This document shows positions 23,471-35,539 of a stretch of 64,000 nucleotides of DNA, piece by piece. A program made the position numbers and the translations under genes. Under the pieces are notes generated by a model, which was not told the DNA's origin, searched no databases, and saw only the letters and a program-made list of their open reading frames with translations. How positions within the stretch are numbered: the stretch's first letter is position 1; the number at the start of each line of letters is the position of its first letter. The DNA is taken from the NCBI GenBank assembly GCA_009746045.1, contig RPFO01000528.1:25894-89893 (forward strand). The letters run 5' to 3'. This DNA is from Mesostigma viride (lineage: Eukaryota > Streptophyta > Mesostigmatophyceae > Mesostigmatales > Mesostigmataceae).

Positions 23471-23854
23471 CGGTTTGGTAGTGCAGCGGCTGTGTGTGGT
23501 TCTACCAAACGACTTTCAGAAATATGTGCCTACTCCATGGCCCCATCGGGGCAAGTAGCGGGGGCGCTTGCAGAATGTAAGTGATGCTGCGCCTATACCG
23601 AACCCCGTCTTTGCCGCCATGAACCATGACTCCGGACGGAGCTGCGATGACGTAAAGATGGTTGAAGGTCGCGGGTTGCTGTTCTGTAGTTGCCCCAATG
23701 CTGTTCTGTAGTGCTCCGATTGATGTGAGCTGATAGCGGCCTCTTCAATACCTTGAGTTTTGCACGTGCTCACGTGGGGCCATGGAGTAGGCACATATTT
23801 CTCACAAAGTCGTTTGGTAGAACCACACACAGCCGCTGCACTACCAAACCGCTC
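23471..23854. repeat. Long inverted repeat, second copy
   Basis: It is the same hairpin as at 12532-12914, with arms of ~75 bp at the two ends. The right arm here has CTCACAAAG where the first copy has CTCAAAG, a two-base CA duplication. Confidence 0.7.
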
Positions 23855-24663
23855 GCGTCGCAAGAGCCGCACTGCTGGCAAGTCCATGGCAGCGGCTAGT
23901 GCCAGCGCATCGAGCCCTGATGACATAGCTAGTGTTTCGTCGTTCAGCAGCAACGGTGAGGCATGCATTCCCTCACAAAGGAGAAGTGAGAGGCAGCGTG
24001 CTGTAGTAAATTATGCGGACAACTCTGACAGTGCTGCATACACTGATGAGGAGTGGCATTGATTATATTTCTGGCAATGATGCCTGTAATGTAACTTGTT
24101 GTGTGCTTGTCGCACTGCATTATCAAGGAGACAACCAGCGCAGGCCAGAAATCGGGAGAATCCGGACCATGCATTATATTTCTTTATTTCCAATGAACAT
24201 GTGTGTCAACTGCATCATTTCTGCATCCACATATAATGCATAAGTGTCCTGTCTTCATGCACTTGAGAGTTCTCAAGTGTCATGCTCAGTGTCCTGATTT
24301 TCCTGATTTTTTGTGCCATGCTAAGTGTCCTGATTTTCCTGATTTTTTTCTGATTCAGCGGGTTTTCTCAAGATCTTGAGATTTTTTGTGTTGTTCCGAC
24401 ATTTTTCTCAGGATCTCAGGATTTTCTCAGGATTCTCAGTGTTTCTCAGTGTGTGGCGAGACGCATCTCAGGCACTTCTCAGGATTCTCAGGAGAAAGTC
24501 CTGATATAATCTCAGGATTCCTGAGAAAAATCTCAAATTTTCTCAGGATTCTCAGGATTTCTTGAGAAAAAAATCAGGAAATCCTGAAAAAATCTCAGGA
24601 ATCCTGAGAAAAATCTCAGAAAAAACTCAGGACCTGAGAAAAATCTCAGAACCCGACTTCCTA

Positions 24664-26399
24664 GGGTGGGCCTCGAGGTAGGCCTGCACCGAATGGATGA
24701 GGATATCCGCCCCGCCTGGAGTCGTCACCCCCAGCTGGGCCGCCACCGAGGTCTCACCCACTGCGAGGGGCGGGCAGAAAAAGGCACGGAGCTCGGGCGC
24801 CTTTTGGCGGCAGATCACTTTGCCCACGAGCTTGCGGAGCACCTCACCGCAGGCGATCGGGCGCACCTTGCCCTCGGGGGGGGCAAGACACCCTTGAGCA
24901 GAGCGAGGAGGCGAGCGCCCGCTAACCACTCGCGCGCAGCGGGAGGAACGCGACCAGCCGCCAGGTCAATGAGGGTGTCAAAGAGAATGTCCTCGCCCCC
25001 ATGCCCCACCAGGACCTCCAAGTGCTCGTAGCGCCAGCCCGACGGCCCGGTAGAGGAAGCCCGCGGGACCGCACGCATCACCTCCAGGAAGCAGTCGCGG
25101 TCCAGCCGGAGGGGGGCCGGCAGGGGGTCCGGCACGGGCAGCTGGAATCCAGGCTCCGCAGGGTGAAGAGCCTCCAAGGCCGCCAGGGTAGCCGCATTGG
25201 CGGGGGCCAGCTTGGCCATTTCCAAGCGGGTCATGGCCCGGCTGAGCTGCCCCTCGCGGACGAGGCGGATGACGTCGGCGGCCACCCGCTCGAAGTTGAC
25301 CTCCCCGACAGCCGGGCCGTGCGCGGGGGCGGCACGCCAAACAGCCCCTCCCAGTCCCCCTGCAGAAAGCGTCGGCAACGGGCAATAACCGCACCCTGGA
25401 GGCCGCGCACACCACGCCCGAGAGGGGTGAGGAGCAGGCGGGGGGTCACCATGTGCAGTGGGCTTTAAAGCCCAGCGGGTCGTCCGGAGCGGCGTGCATG
25501 CGCCGGAGAGAAACGATTGCACATTGCGCGAAAAGGCTACGCGCGCGGTGGGGGAGGTCGGTCAGGGTAGACGTCGGGTTGATGGCGCATGCATCCCAGG
25601 GAACCGTGTCAAGCCAACGCCAACTGGCCGAGTAGTCGGGCGGCGGGGGCTGGGAGCCGGTGGGAGCCGAGGCGGGAGGGGGGAGGGGGCCGGGACTGCT
25701 GGCCGGTTGAGGGGCCGTTGAGCAACACAGGCGCGCGCGTGCTGAGCGCGCCCGTGAATGGAGTACACCCGCTGGCAGTGAGCTTCCGGGCACCGGTAAC
25801 AGCTCATGGCCTGCAGATCCGCCGCGCCGAGATCGGGGTGCACAGCGCGAAGGTGCTGGCAGAGGAGGTTACGGTTGTGGAACACACCAGCACACGGCCG
25901 GGGACCCCGTGGGAAGCAGCACGGCACACCGGTGAAGGCCGTCGGCGGGCGCTGAGTGGCGGGGAGCGGCGCCAGCAAAGGCAGGACGTGGGGCCTGCGG
26001 CGTCTCCCTAGCCGGGCCGGCAGGCGCGCGCACCACGACCCGACCAGCGCCCGGCATGCCCGCCGGAGCCACGGAGGAGGCAGTGCCCACCGGGGAGACC
26101 CCCAGCGGAGGGGGATCGAGAACGCCGGCGCCCCTCCCAGGGGGACTCGCCAGCGCGCCCGCGACCACCCCAGGCCCCGGCAACGAGGCCGGGGGCGGCG
26201 GCCGAGGGGTCGGGGAGGCAGCTGGCCCCGGGGCCCGGTGGGGACCCGGCAGGGGACCCAGCGAGACCGGGGGCGGGCCGAGAGGAAGCGCAGTCCCAGG
26301 GGGCGGCACAACAGCCCGGCACAACGGGCAGCGCGGCACGGAGTGGAGCAAGCTGCGCGCGATGCACGCTTGATGGAATGTGTGGCCGCACGCGGGCAC
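24664..26399 (-). pseudogene. 5' coding part of copy E: RING, zinc fingers, RT N-terminal region
   Basis: It has the same domains as in copy D: RING part at 26399 to ~26290, two fingers at ~25925-25750, then the RT start. The RT start is uninterrupted here because the SINE-like element is missing. A five-base insertion at about 25459-25463 completes the perfect palindrome TGGGCTTTAAAGCCCA and shifts the frame in front of MVTPRLLL. A C-run change near 25307 shifts it again. Confidence 0.7.
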
Positions 26400-26422
26400 G
26401 CGGGCAAAAATTAATATATATA

Positions 26423-27620
26423 TTAAAAATATAATTACTTACAGCAGAGTGAAATCACTCAAACCAAAGCAAACGCCCAGCTATAAACCTATATACAGAG
26501 CCATGTCAAAGCTCTATACTACGATAAGACCAATGGAAACGCCTAACGGGAGGAACCTAAGAGCCCTGCTGCACCGCAAAATCAGCCCGCGTACGGCGGA
26601 GCATGATGTCAGCCATGGCCCGAGTCAGCGCCACCGACAAGCGCTGACGCCAATATGACGTCCAGGTCCGCGCCGACCATGGGGCCCGCTGGCCCTCCAG
26701 GTCCAGCCGGTCCTCCCGGAGCCGGCAACACTCCTTGAAGAAGGCGGAGGTCAGGGGCCCCATGGCCCCAAACTCCTCCAGGACAAAGGGCACCACACGA
26801 TGGTGCCCGACGTCGCCGTAGGCCAGGAGCTTGGCCCGCTCCGCCCGGTCCGCCGTGTAACCTGCCGTGAGGGAGGCCCCAGCCACGTGGCTAAGAGCCA
26901 AGGGCCGCGCCACCGAAACGTCAATAAGCAGCTAGATGCCGGCCACCCCCCTCAAAGTCCAGCACCACGATGTCAGGCCGGTGGTTGGGGGAATAGAAGG
27001 CAGCGCCATCCGCATCCTCGGACCGGATGTTCGCGTGGGGGAAAACCGACCGAATCATGGCGAGCACCACCGTCAGGAGGACAGTGTGCAAATACAAATA
27101 CCAATTCTGATTCTGTTGGCCCCCCATGCAGGCAAGGTAGTGAGTCCCCGTGGGATCCAGCGGCTGCCCACAGCTACCACAAGGCCGCCCGGCCGGAACA
27201 AGAGGCTGCGGGGCAAATAGCTGGCATGCCGGAGCGCCACCGAGTAGTGGCTGGGAGCCAAGGCGAATGGGGGGGCCATGGGAAGAGCACGAAGGTACGC
27301 CGAGCCCACACTCCGCAAGGAAAGCGAGAACAGCCACGCACGTCCCTGGGCGTTGAGGTCCGCGAAAAGAGCAATCCAATCAGCCGTGTGCAGAATACCC
27401 GCGTAGGTTTTCTGGTGTTTATCGATGACGCGAGCAGGGAATGCGGCGGGAGATTGAACGGAGGCGACCGAGGGAGTGCCGCGAGGGAGGTGGCGCTGTA
27501 CCGCCTGAGCGGCACGGACGGGAGAACAGGCCTGCTGGATCTCAGCATAGGCCTCCTGGATGGCGGTGACGAAGGGCAAAGGGCTGCTGGGGTCCAGGAG
27601 GTCAGGCGCTGCCGTTGCCG
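26423..27620 (-). mobile_element. RLE LINE copy F, 5'-truncated, with decayed RLE coding
   Basis: The 3' end is at 26423 and the break at 27620, in the spacer between RT and knuckle. It encodes the knuckle and RLE on minus in two pieces (27579-27073 and 26913-26557). They are separated by a CTAG insertion at 26932-26935 that puts a stop into the RLE next to LLIDVSV. A CA insertion lies at about 27225. Copy G shares the CTAG change, so the two have a common source. Confidence 0.8.
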
Positions 27621-27640
27621 TTATTATTAATATATATATA

Positions 27641-28486
27641 TTAAAAATATAATTACTTACAGCAGAGTGAAATCACTCAAACCGAAGCAAACGCCCAGCT
27701 ATAAACCTATATACAGAGCCATGTCAAAGCTCTATACTACGATAAGACCAATGGAAACGCCTAACGGGAGGAACCTAAGAGCCCTGCTGCACCGCAAAAT
27801 CAGCCCGCGTACGGCGGAGCATGATGTCAGCCATGGCCCGAGTCAGCGCCACCGACAAGCGCTGACGCCAATATGACGTCCAGGTCCGCGCCGACCATGG
27901 GGCCCGCTGGCCCTCCAGGTCCAGCCGGTCCTCCCGGAGCCGGCAACACTCCTTGAAGAAGGCGGAGGTCAGGGGCCCCATGGCCCCAAACTCCTCCAGG
28001 ACAAAGGGCACCACACGATGGTGCCCGACGTCGCCGTAGGCCAGGAGCTTGGCCCGCTCCGCCCGGTCCGCCGTGTAACCTGCCGTGAGGGAGGCCCCAG
28101 CCACGTGGCTAAGAGCCAAGGGCCGCGCCACCGAAACGTCAATAAGCAGCTAGATGCCGGCCACCCCCCTCAAAGTCCAGCACCACGATGTCAGGCCGGT
28201 GGTTGGGGGAATAGAAGGCAGCGCCATCCGCATCCTCGGACCGGATGTTCGCGTGGGGGAAAACCGACCGAATCATGGCGAGCACCACCGTCAGGAGGAC
28301 AGTGTGCAAATACAAATACCAATTCTGATTCTGTTGGCCCCCCATGCAGGCAAGGTATAGTGAGTCCCCGTACGTGGGATCCAGCGGCTGCCCACAGCTA
28401 CCACAAGGCCGCCCGGCCGGAACAAGAGGCTGAGGGGCAAATAGCTGGTGCCGGAGCGCCACCGAGTAGTGGCTGGGAGCCAAGGC
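27641..28486 (-). mobile_element. RLE LINE copy G, 5'-truncated
   Basis: It contains the 3' UTR, RLE and part of the knuckle on minus, broken at 28486 just upstream of the knuckle. It has the CTAG insertion (28150-28153) shared with F, plus its own ACGT at 28372-28375 and a TA duplication at ~28358. These make the coding non-functional. TA tracts flank both ends. Confidence 0.8.
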
Positions 28487-28502
28487 AATTATTAATATAT
28501 AT

Positions 28503-28910
28503 TTTAAAAATATAATTACTTACAGCAGAGTGAAATCACTCAAACCAAAGCAAACGCCCAGCTATAAACCTATATACAGAGCCATGTCAAAGCTCTATAC
28601 TACGATAAGACCAATGGAAACGCCTAACGGGAGGAACCTAATAGCCCTGCTGCACCGCAAAATCAGCCCGCGTACGGCGGAGCATGATGTCAGCCATGGC
28701 CCGAGTCAGCGCCACCGACAAGCGCTGACGCCAATATGACGTCCAGGTCCGCGCCGACCATGGGGCCCGCTGGCCCTCCAGCTAGGTCCAGCCGATCCTC
28801 CCGGAGCCGGCAACACTCCTTGAAGAAGGCGGAGGTCAGGGGCCCCATGGCCCCAAACTCCTCCAGGACAAAGGGCACCACACGATGGTGCCCGACGTCG
28901 CCGTAGGCCA
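28503..28910 (-). mobile_element. RLE LINE copy H, short 3' fragment
   Basis: Only the 3' UTR and the last ~90 codons of the RLE tail remain. It has a CTAG insertion at 28782-28785. The break at 28910 is followed by TTAATATATATA, then unrelated C-rich DNA. This is the outermost member of the head-to-tail array. Confidence 0.8.
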
Positions 28911-28936
28911 TTAATATATATACAAGCCCCCCCCCC

Positions 28937-28960
28937 AAGCTGACGCGTACGCGTCAGCTT
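28937..28960. repeat. Perfect 24-bp palindrome after a C run
   Basis: AAGCTGACGCGT is followed directly by its reverse complement, next to ten C residues. It lies between the LINE array and the 456-bp repeats. It could be a recombination junction or terminator-like hairpin; nothing more can be said. Confidence 0.7.
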
Positions 28961-29039
28961 TTCCCCCACCGCCGATTCTCCGCACCCCGCACCCCCGCAC
29001 CCCGCCACCCACCTAGATTAACGGACCCCCCCACACCCC

Positions 29040-29549
29040 GGCAGCCCGCAGTTCCCCCGCGCCACTTCCCCTGCGTTTGCCACCGGAACTACCCTCGCCC
29101 AAGCAGAGAGTTGTTTTTTTATACACTTACTACGTGGCATTTTCGCTTAGTATTCCTTACTTCTCAGAGGCCGCTCCCCCCCCCGCGCCACTTCCCCTGC
29201 GTTTGCCACCGGAACTACCCTCGCCCAAGCAGTTTCCCTTTCCTTCTATTCGCTGCTACTCTCATCCTCCCCCAAGCCCGAGGAGTCTTCCCGTCTCTTC
29301 GAACAGCTCAGCTCCGGGCACCCCACGACCCATTTTCGTCTCCAGTTCACTCGATTCGTCGATACTCCTTTCCCTCCCCTAGCCCTTCTTCCCCTCATTC
29401 GCGGTAACTCAGTACGATTCAGTTCAGTCTCTCTTTGTGCCCCTACGTGGCATTTTCGCTTAGTATTCCTTACTTCTCAGAGGCCGCTCCCCCCCCCCGC
29501 GCCACTTCCCCTGCGTTTGCCACCGGAACTACCCTCCCCGCGCCACTTC
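29040..29549 (+). repeat. 456-bp tandem repeat, left remnant holding the Copia target
   Basis: The unit contains CGCGCCACTTCCCCTGCG, TTTGCCACCGGAACT, GCTTAGTATTCCTTACTTC and a pyrimidine-rich middle. It recurs on the other side of the Copia pair (56314-57290). The pair was inserted into the ACTTC of this unit. No credible ORF is present. Its nature (satellite or promoter-derived repeat) is unknown. Confidence 0.7.
29545..29549. repeat. Target duplication ACTTC, left
   Basis: ACTTC precedes the 5' LTR of Copia copy 1. It occurs again between the two copies (48280-48284) and after copy 2 (56314-56318). Confidence 0.85.
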
Positions 29550-30246
29550 AGTTAACGCCAAGCGCATTGGCGTGATCCTGATTCGGCATATCTCTGCGAT
29601 TCCAGCGGCACCGGAACGAGTTCATTCCGACGAGTATCAAGAAAGTTATGGCGTTCCGACTTCCCGGTCGCGCGCGAGCGCGAGCCGGCTGTTCTTCTAA
29701 GTCGGACGTGAATATTTGCCGACGACATATGGGGTCGACAGTAATTCCTGGGCTGACAGGAATTAGGTGCTGTACCTACGACGGTATTGGATTAATACGT
29801 CGTACGCAGGAAATAGGAACCTTAACCTGTGGTCTGTTGGTACCGCAGGCTTAGTCCTGGCTTCTAGGTGCAGATGCAATAGTCACTGTGGACTGTGCTC
29901 TGTGGTCACTGTGCCTGTATGGCAGACCTACTGTATAGGAGCTGGGCGCTGTACAGGTAGTGAATACTGTACCGGGGGTGTTATTACTGAGCAGGCCTCC
30001 TAGGCTGCTCAGGACTAGCAAGCACAGTGCACAAGTATATAAACAATAGGCCAGTGCCAAATGGGCATCTCTTGCGAGCCCGCCTCACGTGTTGTGCCTT
30101 GACTTGGCAAGCGCGTGTACAAGCCTCACGTGTGTGAGCGCTGTAAACATTATCCGATTTTAACAAAGCTCCGTTTCCAACCATATCACACATTGCTGCA
30201 TTGCAACCATATCCTTCACATTGCATGTGCTAAGTGAAGCTTAACT
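29550..30246 (+). repeat. 5' LTR of Copia copy 1 (697 bp)
   Basis: It begins AGTTAACGCC and ends in TTAACT. Ideal ends, as seen in copy 2, are AGTTAACG...CGTTAACT, not the usual TG...CA. It contains a TATA box, two CACGTG-type boxes near 30110-30135 and the palindrome-rich GTCGCGCGCGAGCGCGAG. It lacks one A present in the other LTRs (near 29860). Confidence 0.9.
30036..30043 (+). promoter_or_regulatory. TATA box in the 5' LTR
   Basis: TATATAAA lies ~200 bp before the end of the LTR, a normal place for the retrotransposon promoter. The same site is at 48070-48077 and, inverted, in the copy-2 LTRs. Confidence 0.55.
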
Positions 30247-30337
30247 CAAATTACAACCAGTCTCAGCGGAACGGCCAGGAGGGTCGTTGCCGGTTGCGGT
30301 GTGCAGCGTTTACGACGAGGAGCTCGTCTGGTGGTGA
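30247..30337 (+). other. Leader after the 5' LTR, presumed primer-binding region
   Basis: The sequence starts CAAATTACAACCAGTCTCAG. It does not match the initiator-tRNA-Met primer site common in Copia elements and I cannot name the primer. The same leader lies inverted at 55526-55618. Confidence 0.4.
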
Positions 30338-31258
30338 ATGGTGCAGGAGGAACAACGGCAGCAGGATTTCCGGTTTCGGCAGTCTGCTGGGGGTTCGATT
30401 TCTCCTGAATTACGCCGTGTCGTTCGGGATCTATCTTTGTTGCTTGCAGATCGTCCGCCTGTAAATCGCAGCTTCGTGCAATTCGTCGACGACCAGGTCG
30501 AAGACTGGGAGCGAATTCTGCGACACGTACAAACCATCGTCATTCCGGAGCACCGGAGCATCGACGACCTTGAGCAGGAGCTTCACGGGTTGGTCGGCAT
30601 CCAGACGGTGATTACTGCAGTAGCAGAGCGAGTGCGGACGGAGTTGGCAGCAAGGCGAGGCGAGGTTGCGGAGGCAGCTGGCGCAGGGCGACACGAGTTT
30701 GTGCCGACAGTAGCGGGCGCTGGAGTACCACGTGCTTTCGCAGGCGGCATCGGCGACGAGGGTGTTGCAGCGGGACCAGTTAGGCGTGAACGACGCGGAG
30801 CGGAGCATCACAGGCGGCTTGCAGAGGTCGGGGCGACAGCGGAAGCCATCGCCGGAGGACAGCGCGCGACCAGAGTCGGCAGGTTTCCAGAGCGAGTAAG
30901 AGTTCCTTTTCAGGAGCTACCCCCGCCCCTTCGCGTTCGTGTGACGCGTTGGGAGGAGTTTGCACCTCTTAGGTACGAGAGTGACCTGGAGGTAGGCGCA
31001 AGGGGTGTCGCTGGGCTAGGCGACGAGACACTTGGCGACCACGAGGTGCCAACGTACAATCCGAGAGGTACCAACGACGGGTTGTCACCTGTCTACTTTA
31101 CCAACGGTGACGATTCAGTCATAGCGGGCCGACAGCGGGTCGACGACGGCGCAGCAGGTAGCAGGGTACCAGAGCTGATTGTGGTGAGCGACAGCGACGA
31201 CGACAGCGACAAGGAGAACCAGGACGCGCCTGGGGCCAGCCGTGGTGGTCTTGCCTGA
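30338..31258 (+). CDS. ORF0 of the Copia element, 306 aa, unknown, with SUMO-interacting-like motif
   Basis: This ORF is intact and lies between the 5' LTR leader and gag, where Copia elements normally have no gene. Residues 1-115 are predicted helical (VVRDLSLLLAD, VDDQVEDWERIL, LEQELHGL). The middle is Gly/Ala/Arg-rich. The C-terminus has PELIVVSDSDDDSDKENQD (~278-296), a hydrophobic LIVV core followed by Ser/Asp, the form of a SUMO-interacting motif. No enzymatic domain is recognised. The stop is ~105 bp (without the DNA insertion) before the gag start, in another reading context, so it is either separate or joined to gag by splicing. Copy 2 has the same ORF with a one-base shift at about residue 110. 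Confidence 0.7.
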   Translation: MVQEEQRQQDFRFRQSAGGSISPELRRVVRDLSLLLADRPPVNRSFVQFVDDQVEDWERILRHVQTIVIPEHRSIDDLEQELHGLVGIQTVITAVAERVRTELAARRGEVAEAAGAGRHEFVPTVAGAGVPRAFAGGIGDEGVAAGPVRRERRGAEHHRRLAEVGATAEAIAGGQRATRVGRFPERVRVPFQELPPPLRVRVTRWEEFAPLRYESDLEVGARGVAGLGDETLGDHEVPTYNPRGTNDGLSPVYFTNGDDSVIAGRQRVDDGAAGSRVPELIVVSDSDDDSDKENQDAPGASRGGLA

Positions 31259-31341
31259 GTGGTAACACTTGGCACTTTCTTTTCTTGTTCAGTAGCTTAT
31301 ATTGCTTTAATTGCTGCTTAGCCACTTGGCTGGCTGTAGCA

Positions 31342-31397
31342 CACTATACTTTTCGTCCGAGGGTAGTAAAAATGATCCGAGGCGTAAATTACGAGGT
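31342..31397 (+). repeat. Left terminal inverted repeat (56 bp)
   Basis: It begins CACTATACTTTTCGTCCGAG and is identical, in reverse complement, to 41981-42036; the sequences diverge immediately after base 56. Confidence 0.9.
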
Positions 31398-31479
31398 GGT
31401 AATTTACGGCACAGACTACGTATACCGTTTGTATAAGAGTTCGGATCTTTCTCGTAAGCTACGAGTTAGATCCGAGGTA

Positions 31480-31672
31480 AGATCCGACGTCGTAATTTAC
31501 GAGGTAGTAATTTACGAGGTAGTAATTTACGAGGTAGTAATTTACGAGGTAGTAATGTACGAGGTAGTAATGTACGAGGTAGTAATGTACGAGGTAGTAA
31601 TTTACGAGGTAGTAAGGTACGAGGTAGTAATTTGCGAGGTAGTAATTTACGAGTTGGTAATTTACGATCCCG
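31480..31672 (+). repeat. Subterminal array of TTACGAGGTAGTAA units
   Basis: About twelve 14-15-bp units are present, a few with T to G or A to G changes. The long ORF across it (EVVIYEVV...) only reflects the repeat. Such arrays bind the transposase accessory protein in known CACTA elements; that function is inferred by analogy. Confidence 0.75.
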
Positions 31673-32374
31673 GTACTCGGTCCCGTAGGTTACGACGTCG
31701 TATGCTTCTCGCGTACACTACCGGTACTACAATCATGTCGCTATGTCGTTCTGAATTGCAGTACGCATGTCACTTATCAGAATTTCACTTTGATTTCACT
31801 TATCATTTCGGTCAACCTAACCCCTAACACCCATTTACCCGGGGGAAAAAAATGAATGGCATTTGCAGCAAGGCTCATGCAAGACGAGTTCCTATTTCAT
31901 AAAAAATTTCATTATTAAATGCAGGATTACATGTCATGCACAAAAATCCAACGCCTTCACAGAAAATAGCATATCAAGTCTTCTGACGACAATATCAAGT
32001 CAATATCAAATTCGTGGCTTCTCTTCGTGGCTTGAAATACTGTTTCCATGCGGTGCTTAGGACAGCTCCGGGGATGTCGGCACCGCACAGAAGCTCCATC
32101 CGGGAGCAAGTGCGCCGGGGGAAGATGTTGTACATCCAGAGCTCGATATGTGCGGGAAGCCGTCGTGTTGGAAACCGAGGTGTCTGCACATAATTCCGCG
32201 CGCAGGCAGCTTGTGCCTTTACGGGGGAAGACCTGCGACACAAAAACCGTGTCCGGACAATGCAATACGGAGAAATGGCAACGGCAGATGGAGTCGGCTA
32301 AGGCCGCTTGTAAGGAAAGTGATTTTTAATGCACGAATAAATGTATAATGCATGCTACATCGCCATCGCTTGGG
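31673..32374. other. Interior of the CACTA-like element, no gene recognised
   Basis: AT-balanced sequence with short overlapping ORFs on both strands and no domain. Confidence 0.4.
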
Positions 32375-32635
32375 CGGTGAAAAGACAAGGACCAACCACA
32401 TGCCCCCACCTACCCTTCGTGCATCCCGCCCTTGACGAGGCACAACCATGTGCCCCCACCTACCCTTTGTGCGTCCCTCCCTTGACAAGAAACAAGCACG
32501 TGCACCTATCTAACCTTTGTGCATCCCTTCCTTGGCAAGGAACAAGCACACCCACCCACCTACTCCACATGCATCCCTCCCTTGACAAGGAACAAGCACG
32601 ATCACCCAGCTACCCACTAGCACGGCAGCAAGGCA
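32375..32635 (+). repeat. Minisatellite, ~57-bp unit, about four copies
   Basis: Units share CCCACCTACC, TTTGTGCATCCCTCCCTTGA and CAAGGAACAAGCAC, with moderate divergence. Confidence 0.65.
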
Positions 32636-32839
32636 GACCTTACAATGGCAAGTGATGTTTATCGGTAGAAACTGTTAGACAACTAGCAAACGAGCCAGCC
32701 GGTGAAGAGCAAGGCACGCATGCAAGGAATTTGTCGTTGCCTATGTCTACGCTTGTGTTTGTCACTGCAGTTGAAATCTGCATTTGCATCAGCAGGCCCG
32801 ATCGAACCCCATGTCGCCACCCGCATTTCCACTTATACT

Positions 32840-33250
32840 TCACGGCCCCTTATTCTTCTCTTGTGCCTGCCTTTGCCCTAACTGTTACCCTAGCATCTGC
32901 CCTTGCCCCTATCCTTTGATCCCCAGTGTTTGCCGTTGCCCTCATCCTTTCCCTAGTGCCTGCCCTTGTCTTCATCTTTTCCCTTGTGCCTGCCCTTGCC
33001 CTTGTCCGTTCCCTCGTGCTTGACTTGTCCTAATCTCTTTCCCTTGCGCCTGCCCTTGCCCTTATCCGCTTCCCTTGTGCCTGCCCCTGCCCTTGCCCTT
33101 GTCATTTCCCTTGAGCCTGCCCTTTTGGCAAGCACAAGTGCCTTTGTCCTTTCCTTGGCCTTGTGCTTGCTCTTCCAGTTTCCCTTTCCTTTGCTCGTGC
33201 GGTTGCCTTTGCTCTTACCCGGGTGCTTGCCCTTGCCGTTTGCAAGCTGC
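32840..33250 (+). repeat. Degenerate pyrimidine-rich repeat (TGCCCTTGCCCTTG type)
   Basis: About 400 bases of CCTTGTGCCTGCCCTTGCCCTTATCC-like units cut into short pieces. ORFs rich in C/L/P or in K/G on the other strand are consequences of the repeat. Confidence 0.65.
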
Positions 33251-35094
<1,844 letters not shown>

Positions 35095-35531
35095 GGTGGT
35101 ACACAAATACCGTACAGGTGGTACACAACTGCAGCCAGGACAACAGCCGGGCGCTGCGTACCTGCCGTGGGAAGGAGGGGGGTGGTACACAAGTACCGTA
35201 CAGGTGGTACACAACTGCAGCCAGCACAACAGCGAGTCGCTGCGTACCCGTGGGAAGGAGGGAGGTGGTACACAAAAACCGTACAGGTGGTACACAACTG
35301 CAGCCAGCACAACAGCGAGTCGCTGCGTACCTGCCGTGGGAAGGAGGGGGGTGGTACACAAATACCGTACAGGTGGTACACAACTGCAGCCAGCACAACA
35401 GCGAGTCGCTGCGTACCTGCCGTGGGAAGGAGGGAGGTGGTACACAAAAACCGTACAGGTGGTACACAACTGCAGCCAGCACAACAGCGAGTCGCTGCGT
35501 ACCTGCCGTGGGAAGGAGGGGGGTGCTACAC
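35095..35531 (+). repeat. 86-bp minisatellite, five units and a partial sixth
   Basis: Units start at 35095, 35181, 35264, 35350, 35436 and 35522. Each begins GGTGGTACACAA, carries GTACAGGTGGTACACAACTG and ends with a purine run. One unit is 83 bp, having lost three bases. All three forward frames and the reverse stay open because of the repeat; I do not regard them as genes. Confidence 0.9.
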
Positions 35532-35539
35532 AAATATCC

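Larger units (their letters stand above)
18111..24663. mobile_element. Second copy of the 4.5-kb DNA element, carrying an L1-like insertion
   Basis: It has the same inverted ends TAGGAAGTCGG / CCGACTTCCTA as at 9183-13712. Without the 2.0-kb insertion (18489-20490 plus its duplicated target) it is 4.54 kb and matches the first copy throughout, with a few small indels. One is a 4-bp difference at 22524, where block 1 has GACT extra. The A/G-rich repeat is at 21027-21620. Confidence 0.6.
7113..26409 (+). repeat. Tandem duplication of a ~9-kb block (7113-16005 and 16048-26409)
   Basis: Both units contain LINE 3' part, 4.5-kb element and LINE 5' part in the same order and with the same junctions. 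They differ by the SINE-like element (unit 1 only), the L1-like element (unit 2 only) and scattered small indels. The first bases of D's 3' UTR differ slightly from E's, so the crossover lay just inside. Unequal recombination between neighbouring LINE copies is the simplest explanation. Confidence 0.8.
16019..26409 (-). mobile_element. RLE LINE copy E, second block of the tandem duplication
   Basis: It has the same structure as copy D, on minus: 3' end at 16019, 5' break at 26409, split by the same 4.5-kb DNA element at the same base (18111-24663). That element here carries the L1-like insertion. D and E are almost identical, including the 5' break inside the RING finger, so one arose from the other by duplication rather than by separate retrotransposition. 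The SINE-like element of block 1 is missing here. Confidence 0.85.

Noticed and set aside
31285-31827. 180-residue ORF with EVVIYEVV repeats
   Set aside because: It translates the subterminal TTACGAGGTAGTAA array and crosses the transposon border.
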